From: JAGQOZ01 sp041399205
Lineage (GTDB): Bacteria; Planctomycetota; Planctomycetia; Pirellulales; Pirellulaceae
DNA: 64,000 bases
Reading direction: 5' to 3'
Assembly: GCA_041399205.1 (NCBI GenBank)
Contig: JAWKTK010000032.1
Span: 1 to 64,000 of the forward strand
Part shown: positions 36,417-46,240 of the stretch, piece by piece
How positions within the stretch are numbered: the stretch's first letter is position 1
Layout: every line of letters begins with the position of its first letter
Translations under genes and position numbers: made by a program
The notes under the pieces: generated by a model
Told to the model about the DNA's origin: nothing
The model's database searches: none
The model's input: only the letters and a program-made list of their open reading frames with translations

Positions 36417-39400
36417 ATGACGAGGAACATTGCTTTTTCGCACCTTTCGAACCGTCGCAATCCTGGCGGGGATCGCCATCTTGACGCGGCAGTGCTAGCA
36501 GGTCGAAGTCTCGCCTTCGGCCATGTTTCCTGCCGGTGTCGAAATTGACGAAACCAGCAGGCGAATCAAGCGATTCCCCGAGCGACGCGGCGACTGGCAG
36601 CGCAACCGCCATCGATTCCACGGCTCCACGGATACAACCGTAGCCGGAACCGGCCGCAGAAATAGCCGAAGCGGAAGCGGAAACGGAAGCGGAACTGACG
36701 CCTTCGGCGCCCGGTCTGTAGAACATTCGGCAGCTAAGCAGATTGGAAGCCGACAAAAGAGAGCGCGATGCCTGCAAGACCAGTCTAAAACAGTTGTTGC
36801 AGCGGACGGCCGATTCGATCAAAGGTGCCAGCGAAGCGTCTGAAAAGCTGATGGCCAAGTATCGCACGGAAATTGAAGAAGCACCTGCTCGACTCGATTC
36901 GCTCAAGAAATTAAGCACGCCTCTGCCCTTCGGTTCCACTTCGCACCAGACACCCCAATCGACGACTTGGTCCGTGTGCTGCAAGACCTTCGTCAGCAAT
37001 TGGAAAACACCAAACGCAGTCGCGATACGCATGCCGAACAATGGAAAAGCGGCGGAACGGCAAGTAGAATGGAATCGCAAGATCGAGGAAACCGCAGAAA
37101 CTGGAAGAAGCGAACGGCGAACCGCCCGTTGAATCCGATGACGCTTTGATCCAGCGAGGCGCATCGAGCGCGGAACGAACGACACGCATTCAGCTTCTGG
37201 AGAAGCAACTGGAACTGTTCAAGTTGGAACTGCGGCACTGCGCGACGCCTTAGCGAACTACGTCGGTTCAGCAAGATTTGGTCAAGTCACGGTTAAGCAG
37301 TTAGAAGAGCAGACGCAGGCGTTGGGAAAGAAGTCGGGCGACGACGCCAACTGGAAACGCAGCGACAAGCCGAAGGCTCGCCGCCAAGCTCGTGAAGCCG
37401 ACCCGCCTTGCAGGAACTTTAGCCAGCGATACCAGAGGAAGCGGAAATGCGAATTATAGTACTCGTTTGACACAACTTTATTCCGGCGGAATTGCTGAAA
37501 AGTCGACGGCGGAAGAGTCAGGCGTTTAGTGAAATCAAGGATCGAGCAGAAACGGGTGGCATGTCGGAAACGATTGGCGTCTTTGCTGCGGTCGCTGCGC
37601 ACGATTCGCTGTTGGTTACGGCATCGTTGAAAGAACGGCGTAAATCGATCGCCAAGGAGATGCCGGCGATTCAACTGCAGATTTCGCAATACAAAGACGA
37701 ACGCATGACCATGTCTTCGCTTAACAATTGACAGAGGAACAGCTATCCAAAGTCGGTGCGTCGTTACTGGAACGTTACAAACCGACCGAAGCCAAACGTC
37801 TGATTGTGGACTTACTGGAAGCCAGAACCTATCTGGACGAAACAATTCATGACCTGACCAAGTACGCAAGAATTAAGCGAATTGGATAACAAAATTGCTT
37901 TGCATCAACTGCTACGTCGGAACACGCCAAGTACATTGACGAACATGTACTGGATTCGAAGTACCGAACCGATTCCGGCTGGACGATCTGGTGGCCGCTC
38001 GATCCGGCCTGGAACAAATTGTCACCGCCAGCCGTTGGGCCGAAGTGGTTCGCAACATCAACCAACGCCATTCGTGAACTTGTGGCAAGTTTTGGCGTGT
38101 TGCTGATTGCGTTGGGACTTGGATTCCGGGACCGTTTATTGGATCGATATTCAAAATATCAGCCGGTCAAGACGGTCACTTTCAGCTATTCGTTTCACCA
38201 ACGTTGAAGTGCCTGATTCAACAGCGATAGCTGCAGTCGTTCAAGCCCAGCGTTGTGTTCTTGGTGGGCTGGCGACTTCGTCGTGGCCAACCCGCGTCGG
38301 TGACAACTACAGCGGTTGGTGACAGGCTCAAATGGTTTGCCATCTGTTGGTGGCCGCCTGTATATTTGTTGCATATCATGAGTTCGACCGAACGGTTTGG
38401 GCGAAAAACATTTTGGCTGGCACCGGAAATCTCACGCGACCTGCGCGCTGTCAGTTGGCTGGTCGTCTTCGCGCTTACATGGTGTTTCGTGAATTAAACG
38501 TTCAAGCGTTCGGGGGCGCGTCTGGTCAAATTCGCTGGGACGCCTGTGGGTTTCTTCAATCGGCATGAAGCACTACTCGACGCGATTCGCCCGTTTCTGT
38601 TAGGACCGTACAACGATCCAGCGGTGGTGCGGCCAAACAACAGGTTGGACGCTGGCTGCGTTTTTGTTGCGCTATTGGCGTAGCGACGCCGATCTCCTTC
38701 AACGGCGTCTTACAGCGGCCAGTTGGTTTATCTCATTTCGGCACATCATGGCGTATCGGTTTTCTGACGCCTATGGTTGAGTCATGTCGTTGTCCTTTGC
38801 GCCATTCTTTCGCGTTATCGCTGATCAGCGAGAAGGCATCATGCATACGTGGTATCCTGACTTCTTGGAAGGCGGGTAAAACGGCATAATGATATCTGGA
38901 AGAAAACTGAGGACTTGCTATTGGCAATCGGCTGAGGAGCTATGCGGCGCCGCAGCGTTGGGCTTGCTTGTCGGATCTTCTGATTGATTTCAGGCTGTTT
39001 CGCCAATTGCCATGGCACGATGATTGCGACTGATTGAACTCATGCAGGTAGGGACAAGAAAATTCGCTCGATTTGGATCTGCACCTGGCCGGGCGTCATT
39101 CTTGCATCAGACCTTCGTTGTAGCCTTGTGGTAGCCGCGTAACCTGCCCGGCCTGTTTAACATCACGACTCGAACGTCTCCCCATCGACCTGGCACTCGT
39201 TACGCCTTCTGCACTGATTACTCATTATCATAGATCTGTCTAGTGGCTTGCTTTGCGGTTTTCCCGGTTTGTGGCATCTCACCTGGAACAGTGTCAGTGG
39301 CTGATCGCGGCGATGACCGTGGGTCTTGATTTTCAGCTTTTCGGGAAATCTTTGCCGTTTTTGTGTGGGTTGATCATTCTGACGAGACGGCCTGTCCGGA

Positions 39401-39935
39401 GTCAGCGTCATGGTGGCGGTGAGACGACAGGCAAGGTGACCAGGATGCAGATGCGAGCGACCACGATTACCGATTTTGATCGCCGAGAACTTGTCGTGCC
39501 GAACAAATTCATCACCGAGGATGTCATTAACTGGACGTTTGTCCGATCCGATTACGCGAGTGGTCTTGCCCATTAAGGAATTTTCCTATAGTTTGCGACC
39601 CCGAGCTTGCTCGAATCCAGCTCTTGGAGGTCGCGCGTCAAAACGCGTTGATCCTGGACGAGCCTCAGCCCGAAGCCCATTTTTGTCGGTTTTGGTGACA
39701 ACGTTGAACTTTGGAACTGGGATTTCCTTGATTGGACGCGACAATAAAGCTCGACTCCAGACGAAGTCAACCGCGCCCATCAATCGCCGATTCCGCGAGG
39801 CGAAGCTGGAAGTAGCCGCAACGGTTTTCTGTTCTTTCGATATTTGTCGCTCTGGCGTTCTTGGAGCTGCCGACAGCGGAAATCCCAAGGCAAAACACAG
39901 CGTAGCGAACAAGAATCTCGGCCAGGCAGTTTGAG
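36417..39935 (+). pseudogene. MscK/MscS-type mechanosensitive channel, extensively decayed
   Basis: A 3.5-kb stretch whose fragments in all three plus frames follow the order of large MscK-like channels. A leader (RTVAILAGIAILTRQ) is followed by periplasmic coiled coil at 36740-37150 (KTSLKQLLQRTADSIKGASE, STPLPFGSTSHQTP) and more coil at 37500-37860. Membrane segments include LVASFGVLLIALGLGF (38070) and LRAVSWLVVFALTWCFV (38440). The MscS core ATTITDFDRRELVVPNKFIT lies at 39450-39520 and a C-terminal domain with INRRFREAKLEVA at about 39780. A dozen or more frameshifts and stops occur, so this is genuine decay. Such channels release solutes on osmotic down-shock. It lies between the acnA gene and the secreted protein at 39946. 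Confidence 0.75.
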
Positions 39936-39945
39936 TATCTCCGCG

Positions 39946-41053
39946 TTAGATAGTCGCATCTACAGCGTGACCTGACGCGTGGTCGGCGGTTGGTTCTATT
40001 GGCGAAATGCCAGGAAGCCGCGCAGCTATCCAATTCGTTTGTTTGCCGTCAGCGGTCGAAATGTATTTGCGAGCGGCCACGGCATCGTCGAACCAAACTC
40101 GGTTCGCATGGCCGGAAGTGCGCGCTTGGTCCAGATAGACATAAAGCACGAGGGTGAGCGTTCAAGTCGGGATGGGTGCGAAATTGAAAACCTTCGAATG
40201 GATCGCCACCTTCACGCGTTTGAAAGTACTCGCGATCCTTCTTTTGCGAATTCCAACGCACACCTTCGCCACTTTGCCCTGGCATGAATTTGTCGAAGGT
40301 CCATTTGCCGCGAGGAAATCCTTCGCCGAGATGACTTACTGAACGACCGTCAATCCAGAGAGCCAATTCGCCATTGTGCTGACCCACATCGTTCATCTTG
40401 ATCATGAACTCGACGCACGTCCATTGGCCGCGTTGGATTTGCAGGTCGGCATCATGAATAAAAGAATTGCCCCACGTCTGTCCCTTCGGCGGGCTGCCTC
40501 GCATTTCACACCAGTACGTGTAGTAGTCCCATTGCCATTTGGCGCCAAACGGTTCGATGCCTACCCAAAACGCTTGGTCACCATTGGTCGGTTGTCCAGC
40601 CTTAACGCTTGGCCACGCCGTGGACGGACGATTGCCGCCGGCACACGTTCCAAAGTGGTGCAGCGGTTCACAGTCTTCGGCAAATTTGACGTACATCCGG
40701 ACAAACACTTGGTCATAGCCGTCATCCAAACGGCGATACAAGTCGGCTCCGGTGCCGTGTTCCGCCAGTTGAGATATCAACAGTGAACGCTGGCCGCGAC
40801 TGCCGGTCGGTGCGTCGTCGGCAAGCGACATGCGTTCGGGGTTGCGCACCATTTCCCAGCGACCAGCAAGGTCTTGTACTGAATTGACTTCAAAGTCTTC
40901 TGTGAAAATGACCGCAGGATCTTCGCCGATACCGCGATCGCCAAGATACTTTGCGGCCAAACCAACTTGATCGAGATGGCTCGGGGTTTGTGCGGTCGAT
41001 TCAATACTAACCGCCACGAAAAGTAGCACGAGCACGGTGATTCTGGCGAGCAT
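39946..41053 (-). pseudogene. Secreted polysaccharide-lyase-like protein, C-terminal frameshift
   Basis: A signal peptide (MLARITVLVLLFVAVSIE, start 41053) is followed by a mature domain: EDPAVIFTEDFEVNSVQDLA, RWEMVRNPERMSLADD, FVRMYVKFAEDCEPLHHFGT and ELALWIDGRSVSHLGEG. The strand-rich pattern with these turns resembles concanavalin-like polysaccharide-binding or lyase folds, but no named family is certain. After GFQFRTHPDLN near 40150 the frame changes; the expected end YVYLDQARTSGHANRVWFDD continues in the next frame to 39946. The unbroken frame would give an aberrant Arg-rich tail instead. Probably exported to the periplasm or outside. Confidence 0.65.
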
Positions 41054-41186
41054 ACGTAGGCTTTCGTGAACGAACCGAATGATTGCGAATGAAACGGAAC
41101 GGCGTTTCATTCGTCCGTCGATTGTAATCACGCGCACCCTGTGTCGGCTAGCACGCGACATTCGCAATAGCCGACGTACAAGCCAG

Positions 41187-43352
41187 TTAAACTCGGAACT
41201 GTTCTACCATGGCCGCCAGTTCTTTCGAAACACTCAGAAGCCGGTGGCTTTCGTCTCGAGACGCCTGTACGTCGCGACTGGTGGTCAGCAACGCGTCTTC
41301 CATTTCACCAAAGGTGACTCGGATTCCAGAAGCGCACATGGCGGTCGTTTCAACTCCGCTTACGACGTGTTGGATCGATTCAAGATTGTCTTTCACTTCC
41401 TGTGCAATCTGTCCCGTCGTCGTTTTCTGTTCTTCAATTTCGCGAAGGACGTCCGCTGACATATTAGTCAGTTTGGAAATGGCGTTGGCCACCGAATCAA
41501 TAGAATCGCAGGCTTGTGCTGTACGCAGTTGAATCCGTTCTACTCGTTCTCGAATTCCATCTGTGGCGGTAGCTGTCTGAGTTGCCAATTCTTTGACTTC
41601 GGATGCGACAACGGCAAAGCCTTTACCGGCTTCACCCGCTCGAGCCGATTCGATGGTGGCGTTCAACGCTAACAGGTTCGTCTGGCTGGCCAAGTCTTCG
41701 ATGACGGCCACTACTTTCGCCACTTCCTGGGCTGATTCGTCCAACTGGGAAATCAGTTCTCGACTGTCCTGGGCCAGGCGAGTGGAATCGTGGCCATGTT
41801 GGCGGCATTGTGGCTGACTCAAAATGTTATGGACGCAACTATTCAATTGCTCGATGGCGTTGGCAATGGACTGACTGCGATTGGACATCATGTTGGCTTG
41901 GGCGGATATTTCTTCCATGGCAGACGAAAGCGTTTGCACAGACTGGCTGACATTGGCGGACTGAGATTCAACCTGCGACGTGGTCTCTACCATGGCAGTG
42001 GACGTCTTGGACCAATTGTCCGTCAGGCTATTCAAAAGTTCTGCATTGCCGGTAACTCGGCTTAAAATCCGCTGTAGTTGCTCCAAAAGAAGGTTTACGC
42101 CGTGTGCCGTGTCAGCCACTTCGTCCGTGCCGTCATCGGGAAAGCGTCGCCTCAGATCCCAGTGACCGGTAGCAATTTCCTTGAGTCCTTCGCTGACACT
42201 CTGCAAGCGGTGAGTGATGCGTTTCGCCAGAAATTTGGCGGCCAAAGCACACGCACCAACGGCAACCAGCGACGTGATGATTACGGAAATGGTTAGCAAC
42301 GAAGACTGACGCTGTGCGGCCACCAGTGCGTCTTCAAATTCGTGTTCCGGCGCAGCGACGACAATCTTCCAATCCCATGGTTCGAAGTAGCTGACGGCAG
42401 CCACGTAGCGAATCGGATCCTGGGGATTGCCAACCTGCAATCTCGCAATTTGTGGCTTGGACGGCGTGCTCTTTGTCGCTTCGGTGAACGTGGGTGTGGA
42501 ATGGAGTGCGTTAAGAAAGTCGGTGTGTACGGCTGGATCTCCAACCAGCGGAACAGCTGGATCATCAGCCGATTCGGCGAACGCCCAAATGCGACCGGTA
42601 TTCCCGACAGTGATATCTTGCAGTCCGTCAATCAATTCGACTAAGTCACACTGTTTGACGCCAACGTACAGGACTCCGACAATTTCGTTTTCGTTGTTGC
42701 GAATCGGTTCGTAGGCGGTACTGTACCAGTCGTTCACTACATACGCTCGACCCACATACGTTTCTCCGCGAAGGATGGTGTGGACGACTTTGTTTGGCGA
42801 GCCATCGGGATTGGTCGCTGGAATGTAGGTTCCGATAGCACGAGTATCATCATTTTTGCGAACATTGGTGCAGACGCGAAGCAAATCGCCGGCTTCGTTC
42901 ATGCGCTGAAAAATCGTACACGTGCCACCCACTAAGTCTTGCAGTGGATCGACCACCGGCGAACGCCGATCAAAGCTGGCGTTTTGCCCCAGCCATTCGC
43001 CTTGCACTAGCATCTTGGGTAAGGCAATCTTGGTGGTTTGTTGCGTGAATTGGTTCATTGCGTTCCATTCCACAAACGTGGCGTCAAAGCTCACGCTGTT
43101 TTCGGAACCGAGCAAAGAACGAGCAACGTTCAATTCGTTCTGGACTTTTTTATTGATGGTCAGATTGTGAATATTGGCCATCAGTGTGGCGTTTTCGGCC
43201 ACGATTTCGCATTTTCGAGACGCCATTTCTTGGCAAGATTCGCGGACAATGGCAAACCCGCCCGTCGTAGCAAACACGGTCGCAACCACAATCAGTGCCG
43301 TGGCGATACTGCTGAGGATTGCGAGCCCCAAGATTTTTTGGCTAATCTTCAC
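41187..43352 (-). CDS. Methyl-accepting chemotaxis protein with periplasmic Cache domain
   Basis: A 721-residue receptor starting at GTG 43352 with GGGGGA eight bases upstream. Membrane segment one is ILGLAILSSIATALIVVATV (about 8-28). The periplasmic sensor (about 30-345) has Cache 3 wording: AIGTYIPATNPDGSPNKVVH, YVVNDWYSTAYEPI and EIVGVLYVGVKQCDLVELID. Membrane segment two is LLTISVIITSLVAVGACALA. A HAMP domain (LAKRITHRLQSVSEGLKEIA) and the signalling coil follow, with tip LASQTNLLALNATIESARAG then GKGFAVVASEVKELA. Cache 3 receptors sense small organic acids or similar ligands outside the cell. No other chemotaxis gene is adjacent; the ligand is unknown. Confidence 0.93.
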   Translation of the reverse strand: MKISQKILGLAILSSIATALIVVATVFATTGGFAIVRESCQEMASRKCEIVAENATLMANIHNLTINKKVQNELNVARSLLGSENSVSFDATFVEWNAMNQFTQQTTKIALPKMLVQGEWLGQNASFDRRSPVVDPLQDLVGGTCTIFQRMNEAGDLLRVCTNVRKNDDTRAIGTYIPATNPDGSPNKVVHTILRGETYVGRAYVVNDWYSTAYEPIRNNENEIVGVLYVGVKQCDLVELIDGLQDITVGNTGRIWAFAESADDPAVPLVGDPAVHTDFLNALHSTPTFTEATKSTPSKPQIARLQVGNPQDPIRYVAAVSYFEPWDWKIVVAAPEHEFEDALVAAQRQSSLLTISVIITSLVAVGACALAAKFLAKRITHRLQSVSEGLKEIATGHWDLRRRFPDDGTDEVADTAHGVNLLLEQLQRILSRVTGNAELLNSLTDNWSKTSTAMVETTSQVESQSANVSQSVQTLSSAMEEISAQANMMSNRSQSIANAIEQLNSCVHNILSQPQCRQHGHDSTRLAQDSRELISQLDESAQEVAKVVAVIEDLASQTNLLALNATIESARAGEAGKGFAVVASEVKELATQTATATDGIRERVERIQLRTAQACDSIDSVANAISKLTNMSADVLREIEEQKTTTGQIAQEVKDNLESIQHVVSGVETTAMCASGIRVTFGEMEDALLTTSRDVQASRDESHRLLSVSKELAAMVEQFRV

Positions 43353-43704
43353 GATGATAATCCCCCATCGATTTGGTGGTTTGGGCTTGCCAAGCCAACC
43401 ACGGTGTCGGTGCTATCGAGTCCGCTTGTTTGCGATAGCACCTCGGAACACTTTGGTTCCCATTAGAGAATCGTAACCCAAGTTTTCTTGTCGATTTCAA
43501 TTCCATGGTCTGACTTGCGGTTTTTACGCAGTGATTGCGTCAAACTGGTTGTGTTTTTGGCTCTTTGTTTGACATGGGGTTGCGTTTCCGAGTGTAGCAT
43601 CGCTAATCCTGCCTTCATTCCAATCCGATCATGTGTCAAAATCTGGGGAGTGTCTTCAAAACTTACCTTCTGTTTTCACCCGATTCAGTTCAGGAATGTA
43701 CCGT
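43353..43704. other. Divergent intergenic region
   Basis: Between the membrane chemoreceptor (minus) and the DUF3365 lipoprotein (plus). A frame from 43488 has a hydrophobic run ending LTWGC that mimics a lipoprotein signal, but its continuation overlaps the next gene and looks random. No other structure was recognised. Confidence 0.3.
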
Positions 43705-44298
43705 ATGCGAAGTCTCGTTTTGCTCCTTTGCTTTCTTTGGATCACGGTGGGATGTTCAAAGAGTGCGAATCAATTGAACGAACCAACGCCGTCCACAGAA
43801 GATCAGACGCTCGCTGTCGAATTGTCCGCTCAGGAACGCGCCACCGCGGCAAAGGACGAATTATTCCAATCCTTGTCCACTAAGTTGGTAGCTGCCATGT
43901 CCAGCGGTGGTCCCGTTAACGCGATTGAAGTCTGCAGTAAGGAAGCGCCCAATCTGGCTCAAGAAATTTCCGCTCGCCACGGGCTGACCATCGGACGGAC
44001 TTCGTTTCGGTTGCGCAATCCGCAGAATGCAGCGCCCGAATGGACGCAGCCATTTGTCGCAGGTCAAGATACGGACGTGCAGTTTGTTCCTTTGGAAAAT
44101 GGCGCGACAGGTGCGTTGTTTCCGATTCGTCTGAAGCCGCAGTGTTTGACGTGTCACGGTCCCAAGGAACAGATTGGCGACGATGTCAAGCAGCAGCTGG
44201 CCACCTACTATCCAGACGATCAAGCGACCGGATTTCAGGACGGAGATTTGCGAGGCTGGTTTTGGGTAGAAGTGCCAGCCAAAGCAAGCAAAGAATGA
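43705..44298 (+). CDS. DUF3365 (Tll0287-like) haem-binding lipoprotein
   Basis: A 197-residue lipoprotein: signal MRSLVLLLCFLWITVGC with the lipidated Cys at about residue 17 (AGGA nine bases before this ATG favours it over one at 43696). The mature part has helices with NAIEVCSKEAPNLAQEISAR, then GRTSFRLRNPQNAAPEWTQP and the c-haem site CLTCHG (C-x-x-C-H) near the end, followed by YYPDDQATGFQDGDLRGWFW. This order fits the DUF3365 c-type haem family, thought to act as redox or gas sensors. It should be anchored in the cell envelope. The disulfide reductase gene on the other strand ends 36 bases further on. Confidence 0.9.
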   Translation: MRSLVLLLCFLWITVGCSKSANQLNEPTPSTEDQTLAVELSAQERATAAKDELFQSLSTKLVAAMSSGGPVNAIEVCSKEAPNLAQEISARHGLTIGRTSFRLRNPQNAAPEWTQPFVAGQDTDVQFVPLENGATGALFPIRLKPQCLTCHGPKEQIGDDVKQQLATYYPDDQATGFQDGDLRGWFWVEVPAKASKE

Positions 44299-44334
44299 TT
44301 CCCTGTGAATACATTCGAAGCGAACGTTCCGCGC

Positions 44335-45885
44335 CTATCGGCCCACATTCCAACGCAACAATAGTGACAGCAGTCGTTGGTTTTGTGGTGTCAGACGCAT
44401 TCGATTCCATTGGTCGCCCAATTTGCGAATCGCGTCTGCCGTCGTCGGGTACGGATGAATCGTATTGCCAATTTGCGCAATCGTCACTTTGTTTTGCATG
44501 GCCAGTGTCAGTTCTGAAATCAGATTCCCGGCGTCTGCGGCCACGACGGTAGCTCCTAGAATCTGGCCAGACTTGCGATCCAGGATTACCTTTACAAATC
44601 CATCGGTATCGCCATCCAAGATCGCTCGGTCCACCCCGGAAAAATCTTGCTGCAGCACAACGTGCGAGATTCCTTGAGTTTGTGCGTCTTCGGTAGACAA
44701 GCCAACGCTGGCAAGTTCCGGCGAAGTATAGGTGGTGCGAGGAATCAGCAACCGATCCGTGCGTTTTCGTCCCAGCGGACCGATTGCGAACAACGCGTTT
44801 TGAATGACAGCTCGAGCCTGAAAGTCGGCCGCATGCGTAAACTGCCATGACGAACTGACATCGCCAGCCGCAAATATTCGATGATTGGTAGTGCGAGCAT
44901 ACGCGTCGACGGTCACCCCAGCTGCAGAGTACGCCACGCCAGCCGCTTCCAAATTCAATCCGTTCAGATTCGGTGTCCGGCCAGTGGCGACCAATAAGTG
45001 GCTCGCTTCGCAGACGGAATCTTGTGACGCCGCTGACACGTGCAGTCGAATTCGTCCCGAATCCGACAGCGCGACGCGGTCGATTGGACAGCGCAGTCGC
45101 ACTTGAATTCCGCCCGTCTCCATTCGGCGCAAGACAACGTTCGCCGCGTCGATGTCATCTTTTGGCAAGATACGTTCCGACCGCTGAAACAGCGTCACTT
45201 TGGTTCCAAGCTGCGAGAACGCTTGCGCCATTTCACAACCAATCGGGCCGCCGCCAATGATCGCCAAATGGTCTGGTCGGTTGGTCAATTCAAACAAGTT
45301 TTCGTTGGTTAGAAATGGCACGTCTTGGATGCCCGGAATAGCAGGAATGGCGGCTCGAGCACCCGTGGCGATGACAGCCTTGCGAAACGAAAGCGTGGCC
45401 GAACCATGTTGGTCCGATTCAACTTGGATGGTCCGTTCGTTCCGAAAAGACGCGTTGCCCAAAAAGACATCGACGCCGAGCGCTGCGAATCGTTCAGCCG
45501 AATCGTGCGGACTGATTTCAGCTCGCAGGCGTCGCATACGTTGCATTACATCGCCAAAATTGGCTGCGGCGGAGGTTGCAGAGGTGGTGATGCCCCATTC
45601 ACTTGCGGCGTTAAGCGTACGGACAATTCGACCACTGGCGATCAGCGCTTTTGAAGGAACGCAACCAAAGTTCAGGCAATCTCCGCCCATTAGATTTCGT
45701 TCGACCAAAGCAACTCTTGCACCCAATCCCGCCGCGCCAGCCGCAGTTACCAGCCCAGCGGTCCCGGCACCGATAACCACCAAGTGGTAGGGTAAGCTTG
45801 GTGCTTTGTTCTTCCAGTTCTGGGGATGAACGTGTTGAACGAGTGTCTGGTTGTGAATGTCGTTGGGTTGCAATGTCTTCTCCAT
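44335..45885 (-). CDS. FAD/NAD(P) disulfide reductase family oxidoreductase (mercuric-reductase-like)
   Basis: A 516-residue flavoprotein. FAD-binding motif GAGTAGL at 39-45 and the redox-active disulfide CLNFGC (Cys70, Cys75) with VPSKAL; NAD(P) motif IIGGGPIGCEMAQA in the middle; TGRTPNLNGLNLEAAGV and HAADFQARAVIQNALF; dimerisation domain with TYTSPELASVGLSTEDAQ and the conserved IHPYPTTADA near the C-terminus. This subgroup resembles mercuric reductase and dihydrolipoamide dehydrogenase, but there is no N-terminal metal-binding domain and no mer operon, so the electron acceptor is unknown. The frame is intact. Start at ATG 45885 (MEKTLQPNDI). Confidence 0.92.
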   Translation of the reverse strand: MEKTLQPNDIHNQTLVQHVHPQNWKNKAPSLPYHLVVIGAGTAGLVTAAGAAGLGARVALVERNLMGGDCLNFGCVPSKALIASGRIVRTLNAASEWGITTSATSAAANFGDVMQRMRRLRAEISPHDSAERFAALGVDVFLGNASFRNERTIQVESDQHGSATLSFRKAVIATGARAAIPAIPGIQDVPFLTNENLFELTNRPDHLAIIGGGPIGCEMAQAFSQLGTKVTLFQRSERILPKDDIDAANVVLRRMETGGIQVRLRCPIDRVALSDSGRIRLHVSAASQDSVCEASHLLVATGRTPNLNGLNLEAAGVAYSAAGVTVDAYARTTNHRIFAAGDVSSSWQFTHAADFQARAVIQNALFAIGPLGRKRTDRLLIPRTTYTSPELASVGLSTEDAQTQGISHVVLQQDFSGVDRAILDGDTDGFVKVILDRKSGQILGATVVAADAGNLISELTLAMQNKVTIAQIGNTIHPYPTTADAIRKLGDQWNRMRLTPQNQRLLSLLLRWNVGR

Positions 45886-46240
45886 GGCGAGTGAAAAAAT
45901 GCCAACTGATCACGATGCAAGGATGATAACCGTTTGTGACTACCACCGTACCGAATGGAACGTGCGATTCGAGCCACTTTGTGTCAAAAAGGAACAGGCA
46001 GGCGCGAGATAATTTGTCGATTTCTCCGCAGATTGCCTGGGCAATTTCAAGTGTTCGGTCAAAGTAGACTATTTCCTACAGAATCCGGTCTTGGAGTTGG
46101 ATATAATGACGCGAAATATTTTCCAGACGCATCCCGCCTGTCTTGGAAAAAACGGCGAACGTTTCCCAAGCAAGAATCGTTCGCGGCACAATCGTGCTCA
46201 AAGAATTTCCCACCATACGCCGAGCCGAATAGGAATCAAG
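45886..46240. other. Divergent intergenic region
   Basis: Between the disulfide reductase (minus) and the PSD1 protein (plus). Short frames here have no family resemblance. AGGAATCAAG directly before the ATG at 46241 is the ribosome site of the downstream gene. Confidence 0.3.

Noticed and set aside
43488..43883. Second lipoprotein gene before the DUF3365 gene
   Set aside because: Its hydrophobic start looks like a lipoprotein signal, but the rest overlaps the real gene in another frame and has no family pattern.
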